In this document: one piece after another, positions 1 to 5,608 of the stretch
Position numbering within the stretch: position 1 is the first letter of the stretch
Layout: each line of letters opens with the position of its first letter
Assembly: GCA_947465365.1 (NCBI GenBank)
Contig: CANIAV010000066.1
Coordinates: 1 to 5,608, forward strand
Length of the DNA stretch: 5,608 nucleotides
Direction: 5' to 3'
Source: Actinomycetota bacterium
Lineage (GTDB): Bacteria > Actinomycetota > Actinomycetes > Nanopelagicales > Nanopelagicaceae
Notes under the pieces: model-generated
The model's input: only the letters and a program-made list of their open reading frames with translations
Databases searched by the model: none
What the model was told of the DNA's origin: nothing
Translations under genes and position numbers: made by a program

Positions 1-1
1 T

Positions 2-520
2 ACCTCTGATCGCGAAGTTGCGCTAAATGCATCAGGTCTTGTTGTTCCAGGTGTTGGTGCATTTGCCGCATGTATGCGCGGTTTAATTGCAATCGGGGGA
101 GATGAGATTGTGCGCGCCCGCGTTGCGGCTAAGCGTCCAACTCTTGGAATTTGTGTTGGTATGCAGATTCTCTTTCGTGATGGCGATGAATATGCGACCA
201 CTGAACTACATAAGGGCGTAGGTATTTGGCAGGAGAGCATTGCCAAGCTATCTGCACCAATTCTGCCGCACATGGGATGGAATACCGTTGAAGTAACTGG
301 CCCATCACAACTATTTAACGGAATCGAAGATCAAGCTTTCTACTTTGTTCACTCTTACGCTGCCAAAGCGAAGGTGGGCCTTGCGCAAGCTTGGACCACG
401 CACGGTGAGAAATTTCTAAGCGCAGTTGAAGATGGTGCAATCTGCGCTACGCAATTTCATCCTGAAAAATCTGGCGATGCCGGTCTTGCGCTAATTAAGA
501 ACTGGGTGGGGATGCTATGA
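2..520 (+). CDS. hisH: Imidazole glycerol phosphate synthase, glutamine amidotransferase subunit HisH (5' end outside window)
   Basis: This is the glutaminase half of imidazole glycerol phosphate synthase. It releases ammonia from glutamine and passes it to HisF in the cytoplasm. The frame is open from base 2 and the first visible residues are [21 protein letters not shown], giving 172 residues here; family members are about 200-210, so roughly 30-40 are missing. The oxyanion-strand motif PGVGAF begins at base 47. The nucleophile Cys of LGICVGMQ is codon 152-154. The catalytic His and Glu of QFHPEKS are codons 458-460 and 464-466. The ATG at base 74 is internal, because conserved HisH sequence precedes it. 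The TGA stop overlaps the ATG of the next gene (ATGA), suggesting coupled translation within the his operon. The class I amidotransferase fold is shared with PabA/TrpG, but the neighbours and the GICVGMQ signature favour HisH. Confidence 0.97.
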   Translation, partial: TSDREVALNASGLVVPGVGAFAACMRGLIAIGGDEIVRARVAAKRPTLGICVGMQILFRDGDEYATTELHKGVGIWQESIAKLSAPILPHMGWNTVEVTGPSQLFNGIEDQAFYFVHSYAAKAKVGLAQAWTTHGEKFLSAVEDGAICATQFHPEKSGDAGLALIKNWVGML

Positions 521-1257
521 ACGAAGTAAATTATCTAGAGCTATTGCCTGCCGTAGATGTTAAAGATGGCCGCGCGGTAAGACTCGTACAGGGTGAGTTA
601 GCGCGCGAAAGCGTATATGGTCAACCACTTGAAGTAGCACTTGAATTCCAAGCCGCCGGTGCAGAATGGCTTCACTTGGTCGACCTAGATGCAGCTTTTG
701 GGCGCGGTGATAACAGCGCGCTATTGGCAGAAGTAGTTGGTCGCCTCGATATAAAAGTTGAGTTATCGGGTGGAATTCGCGATGATGAATCGCTAAAGCG
801 GGCACTTGCAACTGGCTGTCGCCGAATCAACCTTGGTACAGCTGCCTTAGAGAATCCCGAATGGACAGCGCGCGTTATCGCCGAACACGGTGATCGAATC
901 GCAGTTGGTTTAGATGTGCGTGGACATGTCCTTGCAGCGCGTGGTTGGACTAAAGAAGGTGGCGATTTATTTGAAACGCTGGCGCGTTTAGAAAGTGATG
1001 GCTGTGCGCGATATGTCGTAACAGATGTGACTAAAGATGGCACTTTGCAAGGACCAAACCTGGAACTCTTGCGCGAAGTCTGCAACGCTACAAAGAAGCC
1101 GGTTGTTGCAAGCGGCGGAATTTCTTCACTTGCCGATATCTCTGCGCTCTCGGCTTTACACGCAATCGGGGTTGAAGGCGCGATTGTCGGCAAGGCTTTA
1201 TACGCCGGCGCATTCACCTTGCAAGAGGCGCTGACACTTACTAAGGGCGCAAAGTAA
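517..1257 (+). CDS. priA: PriA, bifunctional phosphoribosyl isomerase (HisA/TrpF)
   Basis: This (beta/alpha)8-barrel isomerase converts ProFAR to PRFAR in histidine synthesis and, in most Actinobacteria, also phosphoribosylanthranilate to CdRP in tryptophan synthesis. It has 246 residues, the usual length. The barrel starts with [18 protein letters not shown], holding catalytic Asp14 and Arg22. The phosphate-binding loops are [11 protein letters not shown] (82-92) and ASGGISS (198-204). The second catalytic Asp174 lies in TDVTKDGT. The loop-5 motif ARGW gives Arg142 and Trp144, equivalent by my alignment to Arg143 and Trp145 of M. tuberculosis PriA, which are linked to dual-substrate use. The loop before them is about four residues shorter than in M. 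tuberculosis. The start is set by the ATGA overlap with hisH and a purine-rich GGTGGGG just upstream. Lying between his and trp genes fits a shared enzyme. Activity on both substrates is inferred; a HisA-only enzyme is less likely. Confidence 0.95.
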   Translation: MNEVNYLELLPAVDVKDGRAVRLVQGELARESVYGQPLEVALEFQAAGAEWLHLVDLDAAFGRGDNSALLAEVVGRLDIKVELSGGIRDDESLKRALATGCRRINLGTAALENPEWTARVIAEHGDRIAVGLDVRGHVLAARGWTKEGGDLFETLARLESDGCARYVVTDVTKDGTLQGPNLELLREVCNATKKPVVASGGISSLADISALSALHAIGVEGAIVGKALYAGAFTLQEALTLTKGAK

Positions 1258-2031
1258 ATGGTGCTATCGATTCGCATTATCCCTTGCCTAGATGTAACTG
1301 AGGGCCGGGTCGTAAAAGGCGTTAACTTCACCGACTTAGTAGATGCCGGTGATCCAGTTGAGATGGCCAATCTCTATAACTTGGAAGGCGCAGATGAGTT
1401 AACTTTTCTAGATATTTCCGCAAGTAGTTCTGACCGCGAAACAACGCTAGATGTAGTACGTAAAACTGCAGAGCAAGTTTTTATTCCCTTAACTGTGGGC
1501 GGCGGAATTCGCAGCGTTGACGATGTTGATCGCTTACTACGTGCCGGCGCCGATAAAGTTTCTATAAATACATCCGCAATCGCCCGACCTGAGTTAATTG
1601 CAGAAATTGCTGATCGCTTTGGATCACAAGTCTTAGTTATCTCAGTTGATGCACGGCGCGCACGTACCGAATCTGGATTTGAAGTAACCACCCATGGTGG
1701 TCGCCAGAGCGCAGGACTTGATGCACTTGCCTGGGTAGAGAAAGCATGTGCACTTGGCGCCGGCGAAATTCTTCTTAATTCGATGGATGCCGATGGCACG
1801 CGCGCTGGATATGACATTGGCATGATCACTGCAGTGCGTGCGATCTCAAAGGTTCCACTAATTGCCAGTGGCGGCGCCGGAACCTTGGAAGATTTCGCTA
1901 GCGCCCTAGATGCTGGCGCAGATGCGCTACTGGCAGCGAGCGTATTTCACTTCGGAATACACCGAATTAGCGATGTTAAGAAGTACTTAAGCGCTCAAGG
2001 TTATTCCATTCGCAACAACCGCATCGCCTAA
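1258..2031 (+). CDS. hisF: Imidazole glycerol phosphate synthase, cyclase subunit HisF
   Basis: HisF is the synthase subunit that uses ammonia from HisH to convert PRFAR into imidazole glycerol phosphate and AICAR. It has 257 residues, typical of the family, and a (beta/alpha)8 barrel evolved from the same half-barrel ancestor as PriA. Catalytic Asp12 is in [15 protein letters not shown] and Asp131 in VISVDARR, matching Asp11 and Asp130 of the T. maritima enzyme. Lys20 matches the gate residue Lys19. The phosphate-binding loops are LTVGGGIRS (78-86) and ASGGAGT. The [13 protein letters not shown] segment (174-186) is the characteristic HisF loop. The ATG follows the priA TAA with no spacer, and an AAGGG at 1243-1247 lies 10 bases upstream as ribosome binding site. 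In M. tuberculosis an inositol-monophosphatase gene (impA) separates priA and hisF; here it is absent. Confidence 0.98.
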   Translation: MVLSIRIIPCLDVTEGRVVKGVNFTDLVDAGDPVEMANLYNLEGADELTFLDISASSSDRETTLDVVRKTAEQVFIPLTVGGGIRSVDDVDRLLRAGADKVSINTSAIARPELIAEIADRFGSQVLVISVDARRARTESGFEVTTHGGRQSAGLDALAWVEKACALGAGEILLNSMDADGTRAGYDIGMITAVRAISKVPLIASGGAGTLEDFASALDAGADALLAASVFHFGIHRISDVKKYLSAQGYSIRNNRIA

Positions 2032-2045
2032 GGCAGAATAAGGCC

Positions 2046-2417
2046 ATGAATGCGCAACTGCCCTCGCAATTACCTGAGGATATTGCTGCGCGCTTGAAAT
2101 CAGATTTAGATCTAATTCCGGCGATCGCTCAAGATGTAAATACCGGTGAAGTTTTGATGTTGGCCTACATGAATCGCCAATCACTTGCGATAACTTTAAA
2201 GACAGGTAAAGCAACTTATTGGAGCCGCAGTCGCAGCGAACTCTGGGAGAAAGGTGCAACATCTGGCCATACCCAGAAAGTTATAGCGATCTCGCTAGAT
2301 TGCGATGGTGATGCACTTTTACTAAAAGTTGAGCAAAGCGGCGCTGCTTGCCACACCGGAGATAAGAGTTGCTTTCATAATCCGATTGAGCTCGATCAAT
2401 CTGCAGGCGATCACTAA
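2046..2417 (+). CDS. hisI: Phosphoribosyl-AMP cyclohydrolase HisI
   Basis: This enzyme opens the adenine ring of phosphoribosyl-AMP to give ProFAR, the substrate of PriA. It has 123 residues and is the stand-alone cyclohydrolase, with no HisE pyrophosphatase domain fused at its C-terminus; that activity must be encoded elsewhere. The metal sites are complete. Asp85, Asp87 and Asp89 of DCDGDALL are the predicted magnesium ligands. Cys86, Cys102 and Cys109, the last two in [12 protein letters not shown], are the predicted zinc ligands. Upstream of these, [19 protein letters not shown] (57-75) is the family core motif. The gene starts 14 bases after hisF. AAGG at 2030-2033 is a plausible ribosome binding site 12 bases from the ATG, while a second AAGG at 2040-2043 is too close to it. 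The stop shares one base with trpE (TAATG), so this is where the his block passes into the trp block. Confidence 0.97.
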   Translation: MNAQLPSQLPEDIAARLKSDLDLIPAIAQDVNTGEVLMLAYMNRQSLAITLKTGKATYWSRSRSELWEKGATSGHTQKVIAISLDCDGDALLLKVEQSGAACHTGDKSCFHNPIELDQSAGDH

Positions 2418-3913
2418 TGCAACGTTCTGAATTTCAGGAGTATGCCAAGAACTTTAACGTCATTCCGGTCTACCGAAAACTTCTCGCCGATGGTGAAACA
2501 CCAATTGGTATATATCGAAAGTTAGCCAAGAACGCACCTTCCACATTCTTATTGGAATCTGCCGAACATGGGGGAGTCTGGTCACGTTACTCATTTATCG
2601 GAGCCAATAGCCAAGCAACTTTAAGCGAGAGAGACGGCAAAGCGATCTGGGTCGGCACAACCCCAGCTGGTGCACCGGTTGGTATCGATCCACTTGCAGC
2701 GCTGCGACTTTCCGCAGCACACCTTCGCTCACCAAAGATTGCTGGACTCCCACCGCTTACTGGTGGCTTAGTTGGTTATATGGGTTATGACAGCGTGCGA
2801 CGTTTGGAGAAACTACCAACGCTTAGCAAGAAAGATATTGATCTACCGGAATTAGCATTTATGTTAACTAGCGACCTGGCAGTGATGGATCACGCAGAAG
2901 GAACCATCACGCTAATTGCAAATGCCATTAACTGGGATGGAACCGGCGATCGCGTTGATCAAGCCTATGATGATGCACAAGTTCGCTTAGATCGCATGCA
3001 GAGTGATTTACAAGGTTCTCTTCCAGGCTTTGTTGCAGAACTCGCTGATAAGGATTCACCTGATTTTTCACGGAATATCTCAGGAGATGACTACAAAGCG
3101 AAGATACTTAAGGCCAAAGAAGAGATAGTTGCAGGAGAAGCTTTTCAGATAGTTCTCTCACAAAGATTTGCGATGGAATGCAGCGCCGATGCGTTAGATG
3201 TCTATCGCATGCTGCGCTTACATAATCCAAGTCCCTATATGTATTTATTCCGCTTTACCGATGGAGTTGAAGTTGTAGGTTCGAGCCCAGAAGCACTTGT
3301 TAAGGTCACTGGCAAAGAAGTTATGGTTCATCCAATTGCGGGTACCCGCAAACGTTCTAACTCTGCCGAAGAAGATCATCGCTTAGGCGAGGAGTTACTT
3401 GCTGATCCGAAAGAGCGCGCTGAGCATTTAATGTTGGTAGATCTCGGTCGAAATGATCTCGGGCGCATCTGTGCACCAGGCACAGTCGAAGTAATTGATT
3501 TCATGCATATCGAGCGCTATTCACACGTGATGCATATTGTTTCGACAGTTATTGGCGAACTAGCTGCAGACTCATCACCAGTTGATGCTTTATTTGCCGT
3601 CTTTCCGGCCGGCACTCTTTCAGGTGCACCAAAACCAAGAGCGATGGAGATAATTGAAGAGTTAGAGCCAACTCGGCGTGGTCTATATGGTGGTGCGATC
3701 GGTTACTTAGATTTCACCGGCAATATCGATACTTGTATTGCAATTCGCACCGCGTTAATTCATAAAGGAACCGCCTATGTGCAGGCAGGTGCAGGAGTAG
3801 TCGCAGATTCAGATCCCGAATCCGAAAATCAAGAGTGCCTCAATAAAGCAGCAGCCGTGCTGGGTGCGATTAGCGCCGCTAACAAGTTGGCAAGCCATGG
3901 GAAAGTTTCTTAG
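2417..3913 (+). CDS. trpE: Anthranilate synthase component I TrpE
   Basis: TrpE converts chorismate and ammonia to anthranilate, the committed step of tryptophan synthesis. Ammonia normally comes from a TrpG/PabA-type partner, which is not in this window. The protein has 498 residues, near the family norm. The N-terminal domain carries LLES (45-48) and the chorismate-binding domain carries NPSPYM (270-275); both belong to the allosteric tryptophan pocket, so feedback inhibition is expected. Catalytic-domain signatures are PIAGTRKR (306-313), EHLMLVDLGRNDLGR with Glu336, His373 in HIVSTV, GTLSGAPK (399-406) and the metal-binding region DPESEN (466-471). There is no TrpG fusion. The ATG overlaps the hisI stop by one base and has only a weak GCAGG upstream, so translation may depend on coupling. 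PabB and salicylate synthases share the fold, but LLES and the neighbours favour TrpE. Confidence 0.97.
   Translation: MQRSEFQEYAKNFNVIPVYRKLLADGETPIGIYRKLAKNAPSTFLLESAEHGGVWSRYSFIGANSQATLSERDGKAIWVGTTPAGAPVGIDPLAALRLSAAHLRSPKIAGLPPLTGGLVGYMGYDSVRRLEKLPTLSKKDIDLPELAFMLTSDLAVMDHAEGTITLIANAINWDGTGDRVDQAYDDAQVRLDRMQSDLQGSLPGFVAELADKDSPDFSRNISGDDYKAKILKAKEEIVAGEAFQIVLSQRFAMECSADALDVYRMLRLHNPSPYMYLFRFTDGVEVVGSSPEALVKVTGKEVMVHPIAGTRKRSNSAEEDHRLGEELLADPKERAEHLMLVDLGRNDLGRICAPGTVEVIDFMHIERYSHVMHIVSTVIGELAADSSPVDALFAVFPAGTLSGAPKPRAMEIIEELEPTRRGLYGGAIGYLDFTGNIDTCIAIRTALIHKGTAYVQAGAGVVADSDPESENQECLNKAAAVLGAISAANKLASHGKVS
3899..3905 (+). promoter_or_regulatory. Ribosome binding site of the small membrane protein gene
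   Basis: GGGAAAG at the very end of trpE lies 8 bases before the ATG at 3914. It is a modest match to the anti-Shine-Dalgarno sequence at a good distance. It supports the 57-codon frame being translated from an ATG that directly follows the trpE stop codon. Confidence 0.5.
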
Positions 3914-4087
3914 ATGTCCGATTTTGCGCCAGTGCTATTTTCGCTAATCGTTATCGTCTTGCTCGTCTTTCTAATTTCACGCCGCTTTAATATCTCATCG
4001 CGCTACGAACGCAAGCCAAAAGTGCACACACCGTGGAGCGCGCTAGATAAGGGTATTGATCCAACGCAAGAAGGTAGCGAAAAATGA
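3914..4087 (+). CDS. 57-residue single-pass membrane protein, possible minimal Trp-operon membrane protein
   Basis: This small gene fills the whole space between trpE and trpC. Its ATG is adjacent to the trpE TAG, and its TGA overlaps the trpC ATG (ATGA). Such exact packing on both sides, with a ribosome binding site 8 bases upstream, argues that it is real. Residues 5-22 (APVLFSLIVIVLLVFLIS) form one strongly hydrophobic helix. The Arg and Lys residues at 23, 24, 30, 33, 34 and 36 predict a cytoplasmic C-terminal tail of about 34 residues. The tail contains SSRYER (28-33) and WSALDKGIDPTQ (41-52). Actinobacteria usually carry a larger multi-pass membrane protein of about 200 residues here (Rv1610; PF09534/TIGR02234, function unknown). 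From memory, its C-terminus ends in a similar W-x-ALD-x-G-x-DPT pattern, so this may be a reduced form of it. No enzymatic residues are visible and I cannot assign a function. Confidence 0.8.
   Translation: MSDFAPVLFSLIVIVLLVFLISRRFNISSRYERKPKVHTPWSALDKGIDPTQEGSEK
4069..4075 (+). promoter_or_regulatory. Ribosome binding site of trpC
   Basis: AGAAGGT lies inside the end of the small membrane protein gene, with AAGG ending 9 bases before the trpC ATG. It fixes the trpC start at the ATGA overlap and gives trpC its own initiation signal besides coupling. Confidence 0.6.
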
Positions 4088-4857
4088 GCGTGCTTGATTC
4101 GATCATCTCTGGAGTTCGCGAAGATTTAGCCAAGCGCCGTAAATCTCTAAACGAGTTGCATGAAGAGATGGCTCAAGCTGCACCTGCTTTAGATGCCCAT
4201 GCCGCCTTCAAAAAGGGGGAGATGTCAGTAATTGCAGAAGTAAAACGTTCATCTCCAAGCAAAGGTGCACTTTCTACAATCACTGATCCAGCAGCGCTTG
4301 CAGAGCAATATCAATTGGCTGGCGCCAGTGTGATTAGCGTGTTGACCGAAGAACGCAGATTTAAAGGAACTCTCGCCGACTTAACTGCGGTGCGCGCAAA
4401 GGTTTCAATTCCAGTCTTACGTAAAGATTTTATGGTCGATGAATATCAATTCTTCGAAGCTCGCGCACATGGTGCAGATATGGTGCTACTAATTGTGGCA
4501 GCGCTAGCCAAGAGCCAATTGCGTGATTTCTGTGATCTAGCAACCGAACTTGGTATGGCAGCTTTAATTGAAGTTCACACTGCAGATGAATTAGAACGGG
4601 CGATGGAGATATCACCGCGAATTGTTGGCGTTAATTCACGAAACTTAAAGACCTTAAATGTAGATCCAGCTGCATTCGCAGATCTCATCCCTCGGATACC
4701 GCAAGATGTGATTCGAGTCGCCGAGTCCGGAATCTCAAAACGTAGCGATGTGGAATTTGCCCAGCGCCAAGGCGCCGATGCGATCTTGGTTGGTGAAGCC
4801 CTTGTCACTTCCGCTGACCCAAATTTGGCGATGCGCACCTTATTGGGGCAAGGGTAG
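4084..4857 (+). CDS. trpC: Indole-3-glycerol phosphate synthase TrpC
   Basis: TrpC closes the indole ring, turning CdRP into indole-3-glycerol phosphate with loss of carbon dioxide and water. It has 257 residues and is a monofunctional (beta/alpha)8 barrel with no TrpF domain attached, which leaves the preceding isomerase step to PriA. All active-site residues are present: Glu52 and Lys54 in AEVKRSSPSKG, Lys114 in LRKDF, Glu163 in IEVH, Asn184 in GVNSRNLKT, and Glu214 and Ser215 in AESGI. These sit at a constant offset of four from the S. solfataricus enzyme (Glu51 and Lys53 are offset by one). The N-terminal helix (MSVLDSIISGVREDLAKRR) is complete and supports the chosen ATG, which overlaps the preceding small gene. 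No trpD is adjacent, so anthranilate phosphoribosyltransferase must be encoded elsewhere, as in M. tuberculosis. Confidence 0.98.
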   Translation: MSVLDSIISGVREDLAKRRKSLNELHEEMAQAAPALDAHAAFKKGEMSVIAEVKRSSPSKGALSTITDPAALAEQYQLAGASVISVLTEERRFKGTLADLTAVRAKVSIPVLRKDFMVDEYQFFEARAHGADMVLLIVAALAKSQLRDFCDLATELGMAALIEVHTADELERAMEISPRIVGVNSRNLKTLNVDPAAFADLIPRIPQDVIRVAESGISKRSDVEFAQRQGADAILVGEALVTSADPNLAMRTLLGQG

Positions 4858-4866
4858 ACTTTTACT

Positions 4867-5608
4867 ATGTCGACTTCCTCGCGCGAAGACTTATCTGCAA
4901 TCTTGGGACACTTCGGTCCATACGGTGGGCGTTTTGTACCGGAGGCGCTAATCGGTGCACTTGAAGAGCTAGAAGAAGCCCATCGCATCTCGCAATCAGA
5001 TCCAACTTTCTTAGCCGAACTCGCTGAACTACATCGGACCTATACCGGTCGCCCCAGCATCATTACCGAAGCAAAGCGTTTTGCTGAACATGCAGGTGGC
5101 GCACGAATTATTTTAAAGCGCGAAGATTTAAATCACACTGGCAGCCACAAGATAAATAATGTGCTTGGCCAAGCGCTATTGACTAAACGTATGGGTAAGA
5201 AGCGCATCATCGCTGAAACTGGTGCCGGCCAACACGGCGTTGCCTCGGCAACAGCTGCAGCTCTGATGGGCTTGGAATGTGTTGTCTATATGGGCGAGGA
5301 AGATACAAAGCGCCAATCTTTAAATGTAGCACGCATGAAGTTACTTGGCGCCGAAGTTATTCCGGTGACATCAGGTTCGCGCACACTTAAAGATGCCATC
5401 AACGAAGCGATGCGTGACTGGGTAACAAATGTTGAGACTACTCACTACATGTTAGGAACTGTTGCCGGACCGCATCCATTCCCAACGATGGTCCGCGATT
5501 TCCATAAGATAATTGGCGAAGAAACTCGCGAACAAGTTCTTGCATTAACTGGTCGCCTGCCAGATGCCGTTCTGGCATGTGTTGGCGGTGGATCAAATGC
5601 CATCGGAA
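4867..5608 (+). CDS. trpB: Tryptophan synthase beta subunit TrpB (3' end outside window)
   Basis: TrpB is the PLP enzyme that condenses indole, channelled from TrpA, with serine to form tryptophan. The first 247 residues are visible and the frame is open to the right edge; full-length proteins are about 400-410, so roughly 150-160 residues are missing. [14 protein letters not shown] (15-28) is the conserved N-terminus and supports the ATG at 4867. The PLP lysine is Lys95 in HTGSHKINN, and the catalytic Glu117 is in AETGAGQHG. The cofactor phosphate loop GGGSNA (240-245) is just before the edge. These correspond to Lys87, Glu109 and residues 232-237 of the Salmonella enzyme, a constant offset of eight. 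The sequence is of the ordinary TrpB1 type. It starts 9 bases after trpC, with AAGGG at 4850-4854 as a ribosome binding site 12 bases from the ATG. trpA is expected next. Confidence 0.97.
   Translation, partial: MSTSSREDLSAILGHFGPYGGRFVPEALIGALEELEEAHRISQSDPTFLAELAELHRTYTGRPSIITEAKRFAEHAGGARIILKREDLNHTGSHKINNVLGQALLTKRMGKKRIIAETGAGQHGVASATAAALMGLECVVYMGEEDTKRQSLNVARMKLLGAEVIPVTSGSRTLKDAINEAMRDWVTNVETTHYMLGTVAGPHPFPTMVRDFHKIIGEETREQVLALTGRLPDAVLACVGGGSNAIG

Noticed and set aside
672..1370. A 232-codon open frame on the minus strand across priA and hisF
   Set aside because: It lies antisense to two clearly conserved genes, its product is rich in Ser, Arg and Pro with no recognisable motif, and it spans a gene junction. 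It is a shadow of the codon bias on the plus strand.
1374..1829. A 151-codon minus-strand frame inside hisF
   Set aside because: It is fully antisense to hisF and its product is Ser/Arg/Pro-rich with no motif.
1258..2031. Similarity between the PriA and HisF products taken as a recent tandem duplication
   Set aside because: The two share a barrel ancestry known across all life and differ in the expected family-specific loops; nothing indicates a recent duplication.
2121..2953. Two copies of the octamer GCGATCGC (2121-2128 and 2946-2953), the HIP1 palindrome known from cyanobacteria
   Set aside because: Two copies in different reading frames are more than chance alone would give but too few to argue for a genome-wide motif; both are explained by coding sequence.
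4858..4866. Possible small gene between trpC and trpB, as with trpM/trpX in Streptomyces
   Set aside because: Only 9 bases separate the two genes, so there is no space for one.
4575..4988. A 137-codon minus-strand frame across the trpC-trpB junction
   Set aside because: It is antisense to conserved active-site sequence of both genes, with a low-complexity Ser-rich start and no family resemblance.
1546..5352. Six GGCGCC hexamers, including the perfect palindrome CTGGCGCCAG at 4319-4328
   Set aside because: Most encode Gly-Ala in barrel and PLP-enzyme motifs and they are irregularly spaced inside genes, so codon choice explains them better than a binding site or repeat.

Overview
The window is a single, gap-free, plus-strand stretch of a combined histidine-tryptophan biosynthesis operon from an actinobacterium. 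The order is hisH (3' part), priA, hisF, hisI, trpE, a 57-residue single-pass membrane protein gene, trpC and trpB (5' part). The assignment to Actinobacteria rests on three things. The priA product keeps the Arg-Gly-Trp loop of the bifunctional HisA/TrpF enzyme. His and trp genes are joined in the order known from mycobacteria and streptomycetes. A membrane-protein gene sits between trpE and trpC. Base composition sampled by eye is only about 47-48% GC, low for the phylum. Together with near-zero spacing between genes, this fits a streamlined lineage such as the freshwater acI/Nanopelagicales group. That placement is an inference, not a measurement.

Layout: hisH runs in from the left edge and ends in an ATGA overlap with priA. 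The priA stop is directly followed by the hisF ATG. hisF and hisI are 14 bases apart, the largest gap in the window. hisI and trpE share one base (TAATG). The trpE stop is directly followed by the ATG of the small membrane protein gene, which in turn overlaps trpC by ATGA. trpC and trpB are 9 bases apart, and trpB runs off the right edge. No stretch as long as 300 bases lacks a gene. I see no room between genes for a terminator, leader peptide, riboswitch or attenuator. I found no RNA genes, mobile elements or CRISPR arrays.

Function: PriA isomerises the ProFAR intermediate of histidine synthesis. HisH and HisF form the glutamine-dependent imidazole glycerol phosphate synthase that uses its product. 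HisI acts two steps earlier than the synthase. On the tryptophan side, TrpE makes anthranilate with a glutamine amidotransferase partner encoded elsewhere. PriA probably also supplies the missing TrpF step, TrpC makes indole-3-glycerol phosphate and TrpB condenses indole with serine. All catalytic residues I could check are intact, so the known genes look ordinary and functional.

The one element that is not textbook is the 57-residue gene between trpE and trpC. It occupies the slot of the actinobacterial Trp-operon membrane protein family but is about a quarter of its usual size. It looks like the last transmembrane helix and cytoplasmic tail of that family on their own. I see no evidence for an entirely new system.
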